Shown: positions 32,180-42,442 of the stretch, piece by piece
Numbering within the stretch: position 1 is the stretch's first letter
How the letters are laid out: each line of letters opens with the position of its first letter
From: Hemileia vastatrix
Taxonomy: Eukaryota; Basidiomycota; Pucciniomycetes; Pucciniales; Zaghouaniaceae
DNA length: 64,000 nt
Assembly: GCA_030280995.1 (NCBI GenBank)
Contig: JASXTE010000011.1
Location: forward strand, 23,925,317 to 23,989,316
Reading direction: 5' to 3'
Notes under the pieces: model-generated
The model's database searches: none
The model's input: only the letters and a program-made list of their open reading frames with translations
What the model was told of the DNA's origin: nothing
Made by a program: the position numbers and the translations under genes

Positions 32180-32604
32180 TTATTGACAAAAATTCCTCAT
32201 GCCAAAATGCAGATCAAGTCTAGAAACTAAGTTTGGGACTTTCCACAAGTATAGGTTAGAGGAGCCCCATGAAGCAAATAAATGTTTTCATGATTACCTG
32301 TTATAAAACACAAGGTTGTTGGCCCACCACTTTATTTTAGTAAATTTAAATATCAGAGTTATTTATTAAAAATTTATGAAAGAATAATAAATATTTGGTG
32401 AATCTACACATCCCCATACTTTTTTTATCAACCTAAAGTTTTATTAAATTTATTGATTTTTCCTATTTTATTTACCTTGTTTATTGATGGATTAGCTTTT
32501 AACTTATTTAGAAGGAGTAGCCAAAATGAGTAAAGTCATGACAGGATTCCAAACCTGGAGGAGCTTTTGTTGTTTGGTGATTATCATGAGAAGACTTTTT
32601 TTTA
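32180..32604 (-). pseudogene. Tet-like dioxygenase gene, 3' end only
   Basis: Minus-strand 32604-32508 encodes DNHQTTKAPPGLESCHDF followed by THFGYSF and a stop. This is nearly the same as the C-terminal part of the gene at 44951-45526 (DNHQTTKAPPGLESCHDF, IHFGCSF). The block at 32180-32330 corresponds to 45680-45820 downstream of that gene. Everything upstream of the conserved His is lost and replaced by low-complexity DNA. It is a decayed second copy of the same transposon cargo. Confidence 0.65.
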
Positions 32605-32619
32605 TATCCACTTTAGTTT

Positions 32620-33950
32620 TATAGTACTTGATGTTTGATATATGACCAAATATACTATTCAAGTGAATTTTCTTTTTTAAATTTTTTTTATTTTTATTTT
32701 GATTATCATTATTTTTTATTGATGTTTTAGATGATGATTGAAAAGAAGTTGAAATTGAAGAAGATGAGAGAGAAGTAAGCAGTGAATCTGAAGAGATAGA
32801 CATGTATTTTTCTACAAAAAATAAAAAAATAAAAAATAAATAAAAAAATAAAAAAAACTGGTTATGTTTCAAAACCTTAAAAAATTATAATAAAAAAAAA
32901 AAAAAAAAAAAAAACTCACATAATTTAAAATAAATCAACTTGAAAATTTTCCTCCAAAAAAAAAAAAAAAAAAAAAAAAAAACTAACAAGCATCTTTATG
33001 ACTTTAATTGAACATGAAGAATATTTTTCTAAAATTCTGAAGAAAAAAAAAAAATAATAATAATAATAATAATTAAGGTTCTAATACATATCTGTCAAGT
33101 TTATTTTAGGCAGTTGGCAGTGAATGTGACAGGGTAGGTAATACAAACGTGGGGGTTAGCTGCATAGGTCTGGTCATTTCATTTCTGTTCAATTTTTAGA
33201 GAGGAGTATGGTGGGTGCAGGTTTTCAAATAATTAGACAGCCTGTGAACCCAGCTGGCTGTTGTTTATATGTTGAGAAGGCTGGCTGGTTTGTTGTTTAT
33301 ATTTTGGGCTGGGTGGTGGTATAGGTAGATAGACTAAGTGGAGAGGTGGGAGAGGTTGAGTTGCCCCAATCATGCATCAAAGCTGCCTGCCTGGGGTTTA
33401 CAAGGCCAGGGAGGTGTGGGAGAGGTGTGTGGGGGGGGGGGTCCAAAGGAACACCAGCCAGTTCTTAGAGCCAGAGGGGATGAGGGGGAAAAATGACCAG
33501 GCCAAGGAGGAATAAAGAAGAGTATGCTGGAGAGAGAAAAGAGGGAGAAGAAAATAAAATAAAAAATAAAAAACATAAAAAAAATTGTTAATTTTACCTT
33601 GAAAATGAAAACCAAAAACTACTTACCAGAAAAATGAGATAAAAATATGAGTCAAACAATCAGTGATGTATCCATATTTCTACCCACTCTACAATGCTTT
33701 GAGTTGTGGAGTGTTATGCTGCAGAGTGTTTTGCATATGTATGAATTGGGATGATGTTGACAAAATCAGTGAAATGGGAATATGGTGGTGAAACCCAGCA
33801 CTTTTGGTTGAGAAAGTGCAGATTTGAGTGGAATAAGTGACTTATTTCACTTTTTTGAAATCCACCAGTCTTGTTGGGGCTAGTGTGTTTTTGGAAATCC
33901 ACACTTAAATAAGTGCAGATTTGCCAGAACTGACACCCCCTATGAAGGTG
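32620..33950. other. Low-complexity DNA, no gene
   Basis: Contains poly-A runs (32892-32914, 32956-32982), an AAT microsatellite near 33053-33074 and a purine-rich segment (33430-33560). An imperfect palindrome GTGGAATAAGTGACTTATTTCAC lies near 33828. No frame looks coding. Confidence 0.6.
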
Positions 33951-34185
33951 TTAGGTTGGGATACAGAGGCATGTTGTATGGCATTTTGAAGATTTCATCT
34001 CATGTAAAGCTAATTCAGTAGAGTTTGAAGGTTTTGCGTTTCCCATCCACTGCCAGAAACATGACTTTAGGTTACTTTTGGCAGGGGATAAGAGGCAAGA
34101 AAGCTGCAACAATTTTTTTAAACTAGCTGTATGTATGTATGTACTTACATTCTCAATCACATGACACAATGATACATGCACAAAA

Positions 34186-34218
<33 letters not shown>

Positions 34219-34481
34219 GCTTCATTTGACATTATAGGGTCATTTTGAGCAAACAATTGTTTGAAGGGTGTGGGCAAAGGTCAAAATGTAAAAGTAAAGT
34301 GTATATTGGTGAAATGTCGTGTCTAATGTGGTATGAAGTGAGAGTGAAAAAATGGATAAGTTATGAAGCGCGTCTGGGTCCAGTAGATGATGGATGGTTT
34401 GAAAAAAAGTGGCGCGAGGATTTGCAACTTACAAAAGCAGGTTGTATTGACTCCAGAAACTTTGCTCATTTGAATGAATGA
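33951..34481 (+). CDS. Possible C-terminal exons of an unrecognised gene
   Basis: Two coherent plus-strand segments. The first, 33955-34140, contains FEGFAFPIHCQKHDFRLLL and ends at a GTATGT donor-like repeat. The second follows a 30-nt poly-T tract and TTATAG acceptor and runs to a stop at 34481 (EVRVKKW, then EARLGPVDDGWFEKKWRE). Splicing from the third GTATGT would keep the frame (inference). The N-terminus is missing. It is convergent with RPN14/PAAF1 and only ~210 bp from its stop. No family recognised; a cysteine-containing single-copy protein, possibly truncated. Confidence 0.3.
34188..34217 (+). repeat. Poly-T tract (30 nt)
   Basis: An uninterrupted run of T just before a TTATAG that could be an intron acceptor. 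Confidence 0.95.
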
Positions 34482-34694
34482 CTACAGAAAAAATTAGTAA
34501 CTGGAGTCTAATTGAGCAACGAATGAGGAATAAGTCGGTAAAATATGCATACTCAACGAGTTTACCGACACGGCTGGAGATGCTCTAATGAATATGACTT
34601 AATCTCTCCAGCTTTTTTTTCTGCTTTGTTTAGTTTGATTTACAGAGACGATGTTTCAGAGAAGTCAAGAAGAGAGACAGAAGTTCCACTTAAG

Positions 34695-36586
34695 CTACAC
34701 GATACGATAAACCAGGACAAGACCGTCTCTACCAGCTGCAAAGACAAAATGACCAGTTTGACGAATCGAAACGATCGGTTCACAATCAAACCCAGCTAGT
34801 TCATCCACCTCATATTGATCCACAACCCAATTAGAAAAAATAGATGGTATTGATGATTGTGTAGGTTGAGAATGTAAAGCACGCAATGAAAAATGAATTT
34901 GATAAGGTAACCCATCATCACCTGCGACCAATAGAGTTCTCCGACATTGATTGGAGGTGATGCTATGAGACTGCATACTGTTATTGTTAGTGGTATCGGT
35001 ATTGGAAAATTGGATAAAATTGATAGACGCAGATGTGCGTTTCCAAGAGAACAGATGTTCAAGTTCAAAGAGATTTGGATTGCCTTGTTCAAGTTGATGG
35101 TCAATCTTTTGAGGTGTGATAGCAAATAAGGAGAGGGTGCCGTCAGCTGATCCAAGAGCAAGAAGATCAGAAGTAGGAGAGAGTGCGAGTGTGGTAAGAG
35201 GAGAGAGCCGGTGATGAGTAGGTGAGGGTATGGGAATGTCAGTTGGGTTGAGGTTTGCTAGATTAGTTACACGGAGACTGCCAGATGAGATGCCGAGGAG
35301 GAGGAAGAATTGGGAAGCATTGGGTGGGGGATATGTGGGTGCAGTAGAGTCAGACTGATTGATATTGTGGTCGATATCTTTGGCATCATAGTCATGAGGA
35401 TGGTGCAGAAGATTGTGGAGATTTTGGTGCTGAGGAATGCGCCCAATTGCCATTGAACACACAACGTCGTCGGCCAACTCAGTGTCACTGATCCAGGTTG
35501 ATGAACAGACGACCGCTTGAGTTGCAACAGACCACACAAACAGCCGACCATCTTTACCAGCTGTGACAATAAATTGACCGGTTCTCCCAACGATGGCAGA
35601 AGCAGTGATCGATGCAGAATGATGGCCAGAAAAAGTGCGGATGTTGGCGAGGGTTGGTGAAGGTGTGGTGGAGCTGGAGGGATCTGAAAGGGAGAAGAGT
35701 CGAGCGGAGAAATCGGTGGAGGTGGTGAGCAGTTGCTGAGTGTTGGGAAGCTGGCGATGGAGAGGATGGAGACAACATTGAGATGGACATGTTCACATCT
35801 TGACAGTGATCTTTTGGACACTGACCCACTTCACACTCGTCAGATCGCCGCCATGTTCCCTGCCGACGCTGCCAGGCTCAGATGTCGCCGGCCAGTTTTC
35901 GACCCAGACATTCGTTCCTCGTCCGGTCGCCACCCGAAATCCGTCGCCGACGTCCATACACTCCACTCTTTCGCCGATCCGGCCAACCGTCCCATACGGA
36001 AAAACAACTCGTCGCCGCGCAATCGACAGAGACACACACCCCACCATTAACCTCGTCTGCACACCCACACAAATCACACACCCTATCAGCTTACATCCTC
36101 AATTCGATCAACGAAACAAATAACTGGAATCGTGTTAATTTAATTAAGTATATGATAAAAATCACTTCATTGTCTTCTTCTGGTTCCCATTCACAGCTCA
36201 CTCCGTCTCGTCCTTCAAGCTCAATTGTCCTCACTCGTCCTACACCTTCTTCTTCAGTTGCGCGCACCCGCACTTTCCCGTGCACTCCTTTTCGATCAGG
36301 CTCTTCTTCTGTCGGTCCATAACATGAAATCCAAATATCTTCTGCTAAAATCTCCTTCTTCTTTGGTTGTTTTTACACCCAATTTCAAATACAATTACAA
36401 ATAAATAAATAAAATATATCCATACGTAAATGATGAAATATAAGCGAGAACACAATCAAGAACGTTCACGTTTTAGAAATTGAACTGAATGTGATTGAGA
36501 TGTAACTATACCTCGATCTCTTTTACTACATCCAGAAAATCGTGTTGGATAGTGACGTAAGGGATCCTTACCACTTTCATCGTCAT
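34695..36586 (-). CDS. RPN14: Proteasomal ATPase-associated factor 1 / Rpn14 homologue, WD40
   Basis: A WD40 chaperone of proteasome base assembly that binds Rpt ATPases in cytosol and nucleus. Four exons are readable on the minus strand: 36586-36512 (MTMKVVRIPYV...), about 36354-36166 (EDIWISCYG), 36056-35826 and 35750-34695. Introns are GT-AG; the 75-nt one at 35825-35751 joins TSVKW to LPNTQQ in frame. WD units include TTSTDFSARLFSL, TAGKDGRLFVW and ALGSADGTLSLF. The ending DELAGFDCEPIV...AAGRDGLVLVY matches the PAAF1 C-terminus closely. About 516 residues, longer than human PAAF1 because of Ser/Thr/Asn-rich insertions. The exact acceptor of exon 2 (36360 or 36354) is uncertain. Confidence 0.82.
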
Positions 36587-38358
36587 CCTCTTCTAACTAT
36601 TTTCAACTCTGTGAAGTGGGTGGGGGTGGGTAGGAAGATGAAGATGAAAATTTTCAGAATAGTGAATATGAAGTTGAACTTTCGACTTTCTATCTTTTAT
36701 CTTTTTACTTTATTTTTATTCGTATTTTAGTTTTCCTTCCTTCTTTTCCTTTCCTTTTCTTTTTTTCTTTTCTTTTTTTTTTTAGGAAAGAGGGTTGGAG
36801 ACTTGGAAGTTGTGCTTAAGTGTGAAAATGTGTAAAAGTATATACCCACCTCCTTTTCGGTAAACGTTCTCGGTATGCATACTTGACCATCACCCACTTT
36901 TGATCTCACCTTCATCCAACCATCCTTTCATTTAAAACTCTCCTTTAAAAAAAGCAGAATTATCTAGTATCAAACTTCGATTTGTATAGTACTACATAAA
37001 GTTATACAATTTCTTTTAGAAAGTTATAACTTTGCCTGTCTTTCTTTTTTTTTTTTTTTTTCTCAAACTTTTTCTTTTAGTTGCTTGAATACTATTAAGC
37101 CATTTTTAAGACTAACCAGTTATTTTTTCTTTTTCTTTTCACATCATGTTAAAAAAATAAAATAATAATAATAATAATTCTCTGCGTTTATATTAAACAT
37201 CAATCATCTTTCAAAGAAACCTTCAAACTCAAATCAATATGTCTTCTAATCCCAAGAAAAAGCATTCTTTTCCCCTACCTAGACCTCACATGAAAGAGAG
37301 TATAACCCACCTTTTTCTTAGATCACAACCAATCAACAAACCTGAATTTTCAAAATTATCAAAACTAATAAATAAAACGTTTAATAATAATAAAATTAAT
37401 ATCAAAAATAATCCAAAAATAAATAAAAATATAAATATAAAAATAAAAATAAAAATAAAAAACACCATTCATGCTATAAGTTTACTTTTTTTTTTTTTTT
37501 TTTTTTTTTCCCTCCAGTTTGGTTGATGTTAAGACATTGACAACACACTTTTGATTATTTATTTATTTATTTATTTTACCGAATGATAAGGGCTGGGGAC
37601 AAGATACATGTCCTCAATATCGTCGATGTTGACATAAATGAGAAAAAAAAAAAAAAAAAAAAAAAAAAAACAGATTATCCCTGATGGTTACTGACGCACC
37701 ATTACAACTATTGACCTAAAATAAAAAATATAAAAAATAATATAAAAAATATCATCTTCATCTTCATCTTCATTTTCAATGTTATTATTATTATTTATTA
37801 ATTTTTTTTTATTTTATTTTATTTTATTTTTTTCAAAAATTTAAATTAAATTAAATTAAAAAAAAAGCTGTTGGAGAAAATGCAATTTTTCAGTTTCATA
37901 AATGTAATTTAAAAAGCTTAGAGAAGAGCCAAAAATGTGAGCTGCAATGTGGTGAATTAACCATGATTATGTAGATTGATATTTAGCAAAGCAAAATCGC
38001 AAAGATCTGTTGCAATCCACTGTATGTATATAAGTGCGTCAAGAGCTTAGTTATGTTTACTTTCTGATAGGGGATCATTGATTTAATTACGACTATGATT
38101 ACTACTGCTATTACTAATGCTACTGATGGTATTATCATAAACCTTTTTTTAAATAAAAAAAACAAAAAATTGTATGGAAGATGCGTTTCTCGTTTCTCAT
38201 TATTTTGTTTTTTTTTTTAAAAAAAAAAACTAATCTAATTACATCCTTTTGCTTATTTTCTTATTTTTATTTTTTGATATCGATGGACAGTATCTTCCAA
38301 TGTTTTTGATTGTACTTTTATTTATTTGTTTATTGATTGTTTGATTGCCGTCTTGAAA
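36587..38358. other. Intergenic region between RPN14 and GGC1
   Basis: Low complexity: TC-rich runs (36730-36785), poly-T (37479-37510), poly-A (37643-37670), ATTT repeats (37556-37576). Only one small possible gene (37239-37554) was noted. The RPN14 promoter should lie near 36590-36900; no element was identified with confidence. Confidence 0.5.
37239..37554 (+). CDS. Possible small two-exon gene (58 aa)
   Basis: Exon 1 (37239-37378) encodes a basic peptide MSSNPKKKHSFPLPRPHMK... ending LINK. A candidate donor (GTTTAA) and an acceptor with a long polypyrimidine tract (TTTTCCCTCCAG, ending 37517) would join it to 37518-37554 (LVDVKTLTTHF, stop). Without splicing the frame runs into Asn/Lys-rich low complexity. 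No family recognised; the donor is weak. It could be chance. Confidence 0.22.
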
Positions 38359-38530
38359 TTAAACGTACTTGCCAAATATCGGTATAAGACTTTGAGCCAT
38401 AGTGAAGGAAAAGATTAGTTTAGGACCAACAACTAATACCTATAAACCAAAATTAAGAATAAAATAGTCATGAGAACATCAGTTCGATCCGAAACCTGTC
38501 ATTCTTCGGTAGATTAATCAAAAGAAAAGG

Positions 38531-38567
<37 letters not shown>

Positions 38568-39927
38568 AGGCAGTCACTCACTTTGGGGGTCAAGCCTTTA
38601 AAAAACGCTCTAGGTCCTTCATTTTTCATGATATCCTTAATAACTCCAATGCCTCCTTGCTTGGATTCAAAATTCTGATTTTGAATTCGCGTCTAATTTG
38701 CAAAAACATTTAGTATATAATATATATATTATCGTCGAACTAAAATCTAGACTCATAATAAGAGTGAGAAAAGCATTCTACCTTGATGACATCTAATGGC
38801 TGTGAAACAGCAATAGAGGAGACACTTCCCGCGATCGAAGCTACGAAATTTTGACTCCAACTTGCTGAAGAATAATTTTCTAATCCAAATATATATTCTT
38901 TCGTAAATGCTGATCCTCCAAAAAGCTATATATGTAAGAAAAAAAAAGTTAAATCTCTTTCCGAAAATCAGCCAATGAAATCTCATAAACGCTAAGTCAT
39001 CAAGAGAATTTAGAGATGGATTATTATTTTTTTGTATTGTATTTTACCGCAAATGAACCAGGAGCATTTCTAGCTGCAGTCCAACCCCATCCTCTATAAA
39101 GACTCATGCCTTCATCTGCCACGATTTTAAGGAAACCTCTTGAGCGAAATGCTTCTGGATTAGTTCTATGATGCAAAACATAAATCAAAAGCAAGAAGCA
39201 GGTCAGGTCCGGTTTGATCCAATCAGCATATATATATATATATATATATATATAATGATATATTACCAATACTTGGAAGACGAATTTAAAAAAGCGCTGA
39301 CTGTCTTTTAATTTTCAAAACATCTAAAGGGAGGAGGATAATTTCGCCAATTCCCGTTAATGATCCAGCAGTCGCTTCGGTCATTGCTTTACCATTCTTA
39401 TGACCAAAGAGGGAGACAAAAGTATGTTTGTGATGATTGTTCAAGTAATCTTTGAAATAAGGCTGTCCACCAAATCTATAAGCCAGGCCAAAAAGAAAAA
39501 AAAGAGATAAATTCAGGATATACTGGAAAGAAGGAAAGAGAGAGAGAGACATGTATAGAAAGAGATTTGTACCTACTTGTATACTCGTTGTAAAATTTTG
39601 TAGCCAGCAGCGTAACCTAGACCAGGAAAGAGGGATAAGAATTTTTGAAAAGAGGGAGCGTTTGCGTGAGACTTGAAGATAACATGCTGATAAGAAGTGA
39701 CAGCAGATTTATTTGACATTAATCTTTTTGCAACAGTATCGACAGGATGGAAGAGTAAAAGTTCGGTGATTCCTAGAGTGAAGAAAGAAAAAGAAGCAAA
39801 AAGATTAGAAAGGTGAGTACGATACAAAATAAAAAAATAAATAAAATTTCTCACCAGAAGTGCCTGAGCCCAGCAGACGTGCAGCAGCGGTATCTGACTT
39901 ATTTGTGGATGAATTCAAGGGCGCCAT
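38359..39927 (-). CDS. GGC1: Mitochondrial GTP/GDP carrier
   Basis: An inner-membrane carrier importing GTP into the matrix in exchange for GDP, linked to mitochondrial GTP supply and iron homeostasis in yeast. Seven exons are readable: 39927-39855, 39772-39577, 39475-39302, 39165-39048, 38925-38782, 38692-38582, 38439-38359, giving 298 residues against 300 in yeast Ggc1. Carrier signatures are present: FHPVDTVAKRLMS, LLPLDVLKIKRQ and SQPLDVIKTRIQ (P-x-D-x-x-K/R). Family-specific blocks include FPGLGYAAGYK, GQPYFKDYL, RGWGWTAARNAPGSFALFGG and FFKGLTPK. Introns are 82-142 nt; the last carries a 34-nt poly-A run. No premature stop. It is the best-supported gene here. Confidence 0.96.
38532..38565 (+). 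repeat. Poly-A run inside the last GGC1 intron
   Basis: 34 uninterrupted A on the plus strand (poly-U in the transcript) just after the donor of intron 6. The splice sites themselves are intact. Confidence 0.95.
39226..39254. repeat. (TA)n microsatellite in a GGC1 intron
   Basis: About 14 TA units within the intron 39301-39166. Confidence 0.95.
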
Positions 39928-40209
39928 TTGAGGAAAGTGGAGAAGATTTTAGTGGAGTGAAAAAACAAAAAAAAGGCTGGGTATGCAAAATGAGGGAGTG
40001 ATATTCAATTTCAGACTCAGATTTCATTGCGCTTGTCATATAAAGTGCCCATCCAATCCCTTGCTACAAACACTCACTCGCTCATCTACAATTCTGTACT
40101 GCAGTATCGTCCCTTCATCAATCGTAACTGACAGCTCTCTATCATTAATCCCACCTCCACCTCTTGAGACACTCAGCTATTATTATATCATCGCAATGTA
40201 GATACATGT

Positions 40210-40933
40210 TCATGTCCAATCAAATTCAATCAGTAAATCTTTATTAGCTGCAAACACTTTAACAAGTGCCAAACCGAGAATGAATGAACGGACATGAACG
40301 CAATAACTTACTTCACCAGCACCTGATACACCTAAAGATCGTGTTTTAATGATCCGATCAACCGTTCGTGAAAGATATTGAACAAGATTAATTGTTTGTG
40401 TATCTCCATCATCTAAATGAACTAAAACGATCAAACATGCTTTTGTCTGCAAAACAATTTAAAAAATTTAAAAAAAGATGAGCCTATCCAATTCCATCAT
40501 ATCGCAAAATAAAAATAAATAAAAAAACAGAACGAACTAGACGTTGAATCGATTGAAGTGATTTCCAAAACTGATGAATAACCAAGATCTGATGTAATGA
40601 CTGATCATTTTTCCAAACCAAAGCAGATAAATCATCAATAACAATGACTTGTGGTGAAGGGTCTTGTTGTTTTAATATATCTATAATTTGGTCAAGATCA
40701 TATTCAGCAGAATTAATATGAGCCATCGAAGTTGAATGATCTTGTTGAAGCTGAGTAGCGAGTAATGATTTCCATTGGGTGAAATTATGAGATACTAGAG
40801 TGATAGGTAAAAAATTGGGTTGATCGAATGATTCGATAAGAGAAGCTCGAAGTAAAAACGTTCCAGGTGAACTCAACGTATCAAGGATAAGAAAAGTTCG
40901 TTCATGTTCAGGTTTACAAAATGCAAGTTGCAT
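40210..40933 (-). CDS. ELP6: Probable Elongator subunit Elp6
   Basis: Elp6 is a RecA-like, ATPase-fold subunit of the Elp456 ring of Elongator, which acts in tRNA wobble-uridine modification. Exon 1 (40933-40538) starts MQLAFCKPEHERTF and has ILDTLSSPGTFLLRA, a strand VIVIDDLSALVW (Walker B-like position) and a WKSLQSIQR helix. An intron (40537-40447, GTTCGT...TGCAG) leads to exon 2 with CLIVLVHLDDGD and SRTVDRIIKTRSLGVSGAGE. Unspliced to the stop, exon 2 gives about 210 residues in total; a further GTAAGT...GCAG intron of 64 nt (no stop inside) would shorten the C-terminus. Identification rests on domain pattern, so moderate. Confidence 0.6.
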
Positions 40934-42103
40934 GATTGAGTGAAAAAATGTGGTGGTGGAAGAAGAAGAAAATTTAGAGTGATGAAAAGGTGTAGAGACA
41001 CAAAGAAAAATATATATATATATAAGTTGAAATTAAAAGATGAAAAATGGATAATGGATAATGAAAGACAACAAGTCAAAAGAAAGAGAATCATAAAATG
41101 CAAATAATATGTATTACTTCAGATATTAGGGGGTATCAAAGTTAGAAATTTGTAATTATTTTAAAGGTATTTCGTAACGCAAAAAGAAAGCCACAAACTT
41201 GACATCAATTCTCAGTAAGAAGCTGTTTTGGGGGCACTAGCAGGTTCCAATACCTATCTTTGATTTAATTTAGTTTTGGATTAGCTGTGATTCTTCTTAG
41301 AGGACTGCACACTGAACACTGACAATTCCAGTTCACATGGCATCAAATATGAGTTATTCTTGAATCAAAAATTAATTGAACAAATTTTATCTGCTAGCAG
41401 GCTCCAGATGATTTTTTACGGTGTAAGTCTTATGAATATTTTTGATGTAGTCATGGTGAATATTCACTAAGTGTTGGGAAACTCTAGGCTGGTAATAAAA
41501 TTTAATCAAAAACCCCACACAGGGGGAAAACAATGTGACTCACAAAAAAAACATAAAATTTATACTGAAAAACTAAAGTAAAAAATGAAAATAACTCATG
41601 GAATATAAACATAACATCAATTCAAAAACTGAACAAAATCAAAAAACTTCCTTTCAGCACTGGGGATACATCCTTATTCTTGCCCAGATCTGACATTATT
41701 AGTGGAAGAAGCTCCACATCTACTAGATCCTGGGCTAGTGGATAAGAAAATTAAAAAATCATTTATTTGATTCTAATACCCTAATTTTCAGTAATAAAGG
41801 AGGATCCCCCCAGAAAAATAAAAGTCTGATTAAAATCAAACTGTAAAATGTCCTAAACCAAAGAACCCATTTATTGTCAAAAAATAATGGAATAAAATAG
41901 GGTTATTTTTTCTTTTATATTCTAGTAATTAATTGGTGGATTGCATTAATTTGATAATCCCTTTTAACTAACGCTATATAAAAAAATAGAAAAAAGGAAA
42001 AATTTTAATTGAAGAAAAAAATCAAATAATCCATAAATAAAATAATTTTACAAAGTAAATGAAATGAAAAATTAAAAACCTGAAATAAAAAAATCTAAAT
42101 CTC
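40934..42103. other. Upstream of ELP6; diverged Harbinger end
   Basis: Around 41128 the sequence AGGGGGTATCAAAGTTAG resembles the Harbinger TIR (AGGGGGTATCAATGTTTAG). 41690-41810 resembles the Harbinger subterminal region 42160-42290, including GGGCTAGTGGATAAG. So an older relative or MITE abuts the intact element. No gene seen. Confidence 0.5.
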
Positions 42104-42106
42104 AAT

Positions 42107-42138
42107 AGGGGGTATCAATGTTTAGGGATCCACAATTA
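42107..42138 (+). repeat. Left TIR of Harbinger element
   Basis: Matches the reverse complement of 48134-48165 with one mismatch. The 3-bp duplication AAT precedes it. Confidence 0.92.
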
Positions 42139-42190
42139 GGGATCAGAATTTTTTTTTCTTGGGATCAGACATTATTAATTGTGGAAGATT

Positions 42191-42222
42191 CTTATCCACT
42201 AGCCCCAGGGCTAGTGGATAAG
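42191..42222. repeat. Perfect 15-bp subterminal hairpin
   Basis: CTTATCCACTAGCCC, two bases, then GGGCTAGTGGATAAG. It may be a transposase-binding or fold-back site. The right half recurs near 41727. Confidence 0.9.
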
Positions 42223-42442
42223 GAATCCATGATAATGCATTATCCTTCCTCTTATACCCCAATTTCCATTCCTAATTTCTGATGCCATCCTTAAGTCTCT
42301 CCTCACTCTATGCTACTTAATTTTGGTGGTGAACACTTAAGTTTTTTTTCTATCTACACACCCCAACTGCACATTTGGCGGCAAATTCCCACTTCCCACT
42401 CATCACCTAAACCTTTTACCGACACCTATACTACTGACAAGA

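Noticed and set aside
32640..32872. Hydrophobic N-terminal frame on the minus strand (signal-peptide-like)
   Set aside because: It arises from A/T homopolymers; only the last ~30 codons region has homology, and in a different frame.
35740..35830. Frameshifts in RPN14
   Set aside because: What first looked like two frameshifts is a 75-nt GT-AG intron (35825-35751) that joins the frames exactly.
35793..36322. Plus-strand and other overlapping frames near 35.8-36.3 kb
   Set aside because: They are shadows of the GC-richer RPN14 exons, whose spliced reading gives a recognisable WD40 protein.
37286..37468. Minus-strand hydrophobic frame of 60 codons
   Set aside because: A translation of AAAATA repeats; low complexity.
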